This document shows positions 26,301-27,285 of a stretch of DNA of 27,285 nt, one piece after another. The DNA is taken from positions 1 through 27,285 of IMG/VR virus record IMGVR_UViG_3300020179_000145, one strand, 5' to 3'. Under the pieces are notes generated by a model, which made no database searches, was not told where the DNA came from, and saw only the letters and a program-made list of their open reading frames with translations. Made by a program: the position numbers and the translations under genes. The DNA comes from a virus. Position 1 is the stretch's first letter, and each line of letters opens with the position of its first letter.

Positions 26301-27285
26301 AGTCTCTACTTCTTCACCATTTTCCCAATACAAATCGAAGACTTTAGTTTCACCATCAATAAAATCTGGTAAAACTCTAGAAACAGATTTTTTATCTAAA
26401 ATATCTTTTGTATTTAAATATAGAGTATTAATTGATGATGTTACATCCGAACACTCATTAATTAAAATATTTGGATCTTCAATTATATTATAGTTCGAAT
26501 ATGTAAGAGTATTCGTCCAATTTCCTGGTTTATTTCTATTAGTTGGGGTTATTGCTATTATACCAGCTCCTCCTGGATTATAACTACCACCAGACTGACC
26601 AGCAGCAGGGGAGAGAAGATCTTCTATCGTTTCAATCATAGTATTGATACTAGATGCAACTTCCTGACATGTTGGAAGCAAGAAATTGTTTGGAGCACTA
26701 ATTACAGCAGAGGGAGGAGTTGTATATCCCTGACCTTGATTTGTAATAGAAACCGAAGAAACTTTGTTATTGGCAACAGTAATACTTGCAGTTGCTCCAG
26801 TTCCAGAACCACCAACCAAATTAATTGTTGCTGATGAATACCCTTCGCCAGCGTTAGTTAAAGTTATTCCTAAGGTATTTCCAATACTTGCGGTTGCAGA
26901 TGCAGTAGTAGCGAACAGACCTCCAGTAAAATTAACTGAAGTTGTGGCGGCATTGTAGTTAGTTCCTCCGTTCACAATACTTACTGATTGAACTCTTTTA
27001 CCTAAAATGATAGTAGCAGCTGCTGAAACTGTAGGATTACTGACTTGTAGTGGATTTTTTGTCAGAGTTATAGTTGGATTTATGACATCTATAGTTACAT
27101 CACCGAGAAATGTTACACTTAATATTCCATAGTGGTCATAATTAGCGCCACTATTTGATTGTTGAAATAGTCTAAAGTAAACGTTGGGGGATTGTAAATT
27201 TGATGGTAAAACAAAGTCATAATTATCCAAGACCCCAGTTCCAGTTCCATTTGGAACTGCTGGAATTACAATACCTAGGTCAGTC
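23349..27285 (-). CDS. Large virion structural protein upstream of gp8, 5' end beyond the right edge (partial, at least 1311 residues)
   Basis: The frame is open from the stop at 23349 to the right edge, with no convincing start in the window; a TTG at 27230 is only an internal leucine, so the gene continues beyond. The visible part starts with three or four G-x-G-Y beta modules (about 26690-27000). Two short helical motifs of the form C-x2-V-x-S-x-I-x-T...DIL follow (26398-26675). Two 'LxxVLQR' modules come next (26390-26130 and 25965-25810), of a type common in cyanophage virion proteins. Another G-x-G-Y module lies at 24990-25110. Two matching modules of about 65 residues with 'F.....GYL..GN..V.Y......RG' lie at 24310-24500 and 23350-23560. 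Its place just before gp8 is that of gp7 in T4, but I see no resemblance to T4 gp7. Role: baseplate or tail structural component, by context. Confidence 0.88.
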   Translation of the reverse strand, partial: TDLGIVIPAVPNGTGTGVLDNYDFVLPSNLQSPNVYFRLFQQSNSGANYDHYGILSVTFLGDVTIDVINPTITLTKNPLQVSNPTVSAAATIILGKRVQSVSIVNGGTNYNAATTSVNFTGGLFATTASATASIGNTLGITLTNAGEGYSSATINLVGGSGTGATASITVANNKVSSVSITNQGQGYTTPPSAVISAPNNFLLPTCQEVASSINTMIETIEDLLSPAAGQSGGSYNPGGAGIIAITPTNRNKPGNWTNTLTYSNYNIIEDPNILINECSDVTSSINTLYLNTKDILDKKSVSRVLPDFIDGETKVFDLYWENGEEVETDVDEDLFLTINAVLQRPKYTETYPGDDAYYINRDTIPNQIIFDVAPIWDQDFGAKSIGEPTAVEKVIGIGVGNYKRLTIDYDLVNNIRTGPFLILDVEDKTVQNVEEPDFLYVFLDGVLQRKGYSYTVSGPNIFFNVPILKEMKIDMRYLYGRDIGQVLNIFDYNPDTYYSKAKANITVTSGLENLIKYSWMGEKIGSPIHAYQLNANLTYQMIGEISNLYAVGNNLQFDVFGNKASIDVSKPVYFAVKSFYNINTSINVSSATLTYEVDDDGRLLLSDLDQIWSGTIIGKTYKRPFVSLSNNDSILIEGQDKLRKIKRLPNIVTSKEQRADNQVSNSLFGVVDIENYNGITRGEGLSVVASIQNGKVVSLTWNQRSYDPITPPTAYQYETPPVLHFIPLDGNGGGARANVLVSKGQVISVDLLDGGSGYTQAPKIVVARRFDILNERDIGISLINLGIDSNGAFGAGFAVFSNIDVLGNQVSGVDSFTSIFFSSPETLERYITAIIQLQGKAGTNLQRLAFELLRVTTPNFEDVKKIDTFHNVTEIIATISGRVEDIISSSIITTNREITTTFENLIPNDALSNINYYATAAFLQVDLGATETVIYVADTSKFKSNGYLLVGNEIVRYLRKINDRFLRVSRGEYDTTPQAWVAGTFVRQIPDPISTVYGGVAYIESSSQLVTIQGGLGAINASDTITRYEIQLPSTTLTSIEKEIVIDITLNGVVNSISNISYTTSTVVETILSDIQSVSLISSNQYFTTVFDIKTEAKVNTTIFEVLLFVPNSGIVDSIEETLFWNDTILQRSGSFVILDNSIYGKHVIQRDGTIVQIKNISLDDLTFIGTYERSRVGHTISHFNGTFDDGVCDVSALTIEAFGLYYPTMTILDFELRGKSGFNLAGDYFNLLPPSIQNPVTTISQNPGTIGTTMFVRNTTYFPTSGYLFTGNGGVVQYTGKTLITFTGCTVVRGSNSISVGTEIIPHQIT
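26690..27000 (-). repeat. G-x-G-Y beta modules in the protein upstream of gp8
   Basis: Encodes three consecutive units (GGTNYNAATTSVNFTGG, AGEGYSSATINLVGGSGTGA and QGQGYTTPPSAVISAP) joined by 'VSSVSITN'-like strands. Confidence 0.7.

Noticed and set aside
27228-27230. TTG as the start of the protein before gp8
   Set aside because: The frame is open upstream to the window edge, with module-like residues before it and no ribosome site, so this is an internal leucine codon.

Overview
The window is a tail/baseplate and tail-fibre block from a large, AT-rich, T4-like marine myovirus, most probably a cyanophage of Synechococcus or Prochlorococcus. The evidence for this is: (i) a convincing gp8-type baseplate wedge protein; (ii) next to it, a very long DUF4815-type tail protein of the kind found in marine T4-like phages; (iii) a string of very long fibre-like proteins rich in G/S/T/N; (iv) T4-type late promoter boxes (TATAAATA). 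The host is inferred from family resemblance only. No host gene, photosynthesis gene, tRNA, integrase or plasmid gene is present to confirm it.

All real genes lie on the minus strand and read right to left with very short gaps (6-57 bases) or a small overlap. The order is: a structural protein whose 5' end lies beyond the right edge (27285-23349); gp8-like baseplate wedge protein (23293-21467); a 2709-residue DUF4815 tail protein (21408-13279); a 68-residue coiled-coil-type protein (13261-13055); a 1281-residue fibre-like structural protein (13068-9223); a 168-residue small structural protein (9216-8710); and a tail fibre of at least 2886 residues (8659 to beyond the left edge). The leftmost gene has no stop codon in the window. 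Its frame stays open from its ATG to base 1 and ends within a recognisable tail-fibre C-terminal domain. No stretch over 300 bases lacks a gene.

The gene order recalls the T4 baseplate wedge and fibre cluster (genes 7-8-9-10-11-12), with far larger proteins. The wedge protein sits in the baseplate, the DUF4815 protein probably on or around it, and the long proteins probably form fibres or spikes that contact the host surface. Expression looks late: T4-type late boxes, or close variants, lie 34-54 bases before four of the start codons.

The main biological interest is modularity. Small glycine-rich beta modules (G-x-G-Y ... P ... G-x-G-A), an HTTG module, and an SGA...V module recur in neighbouring but otherwise unrelated proteins. 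A beta-helix in the large fibre is split by about 900 residues that include two copies of an alpha-helical module. One fibre carries a cupredoxin-like segment. I found no defence system, CRISPR array, RNA gene or mobile element.
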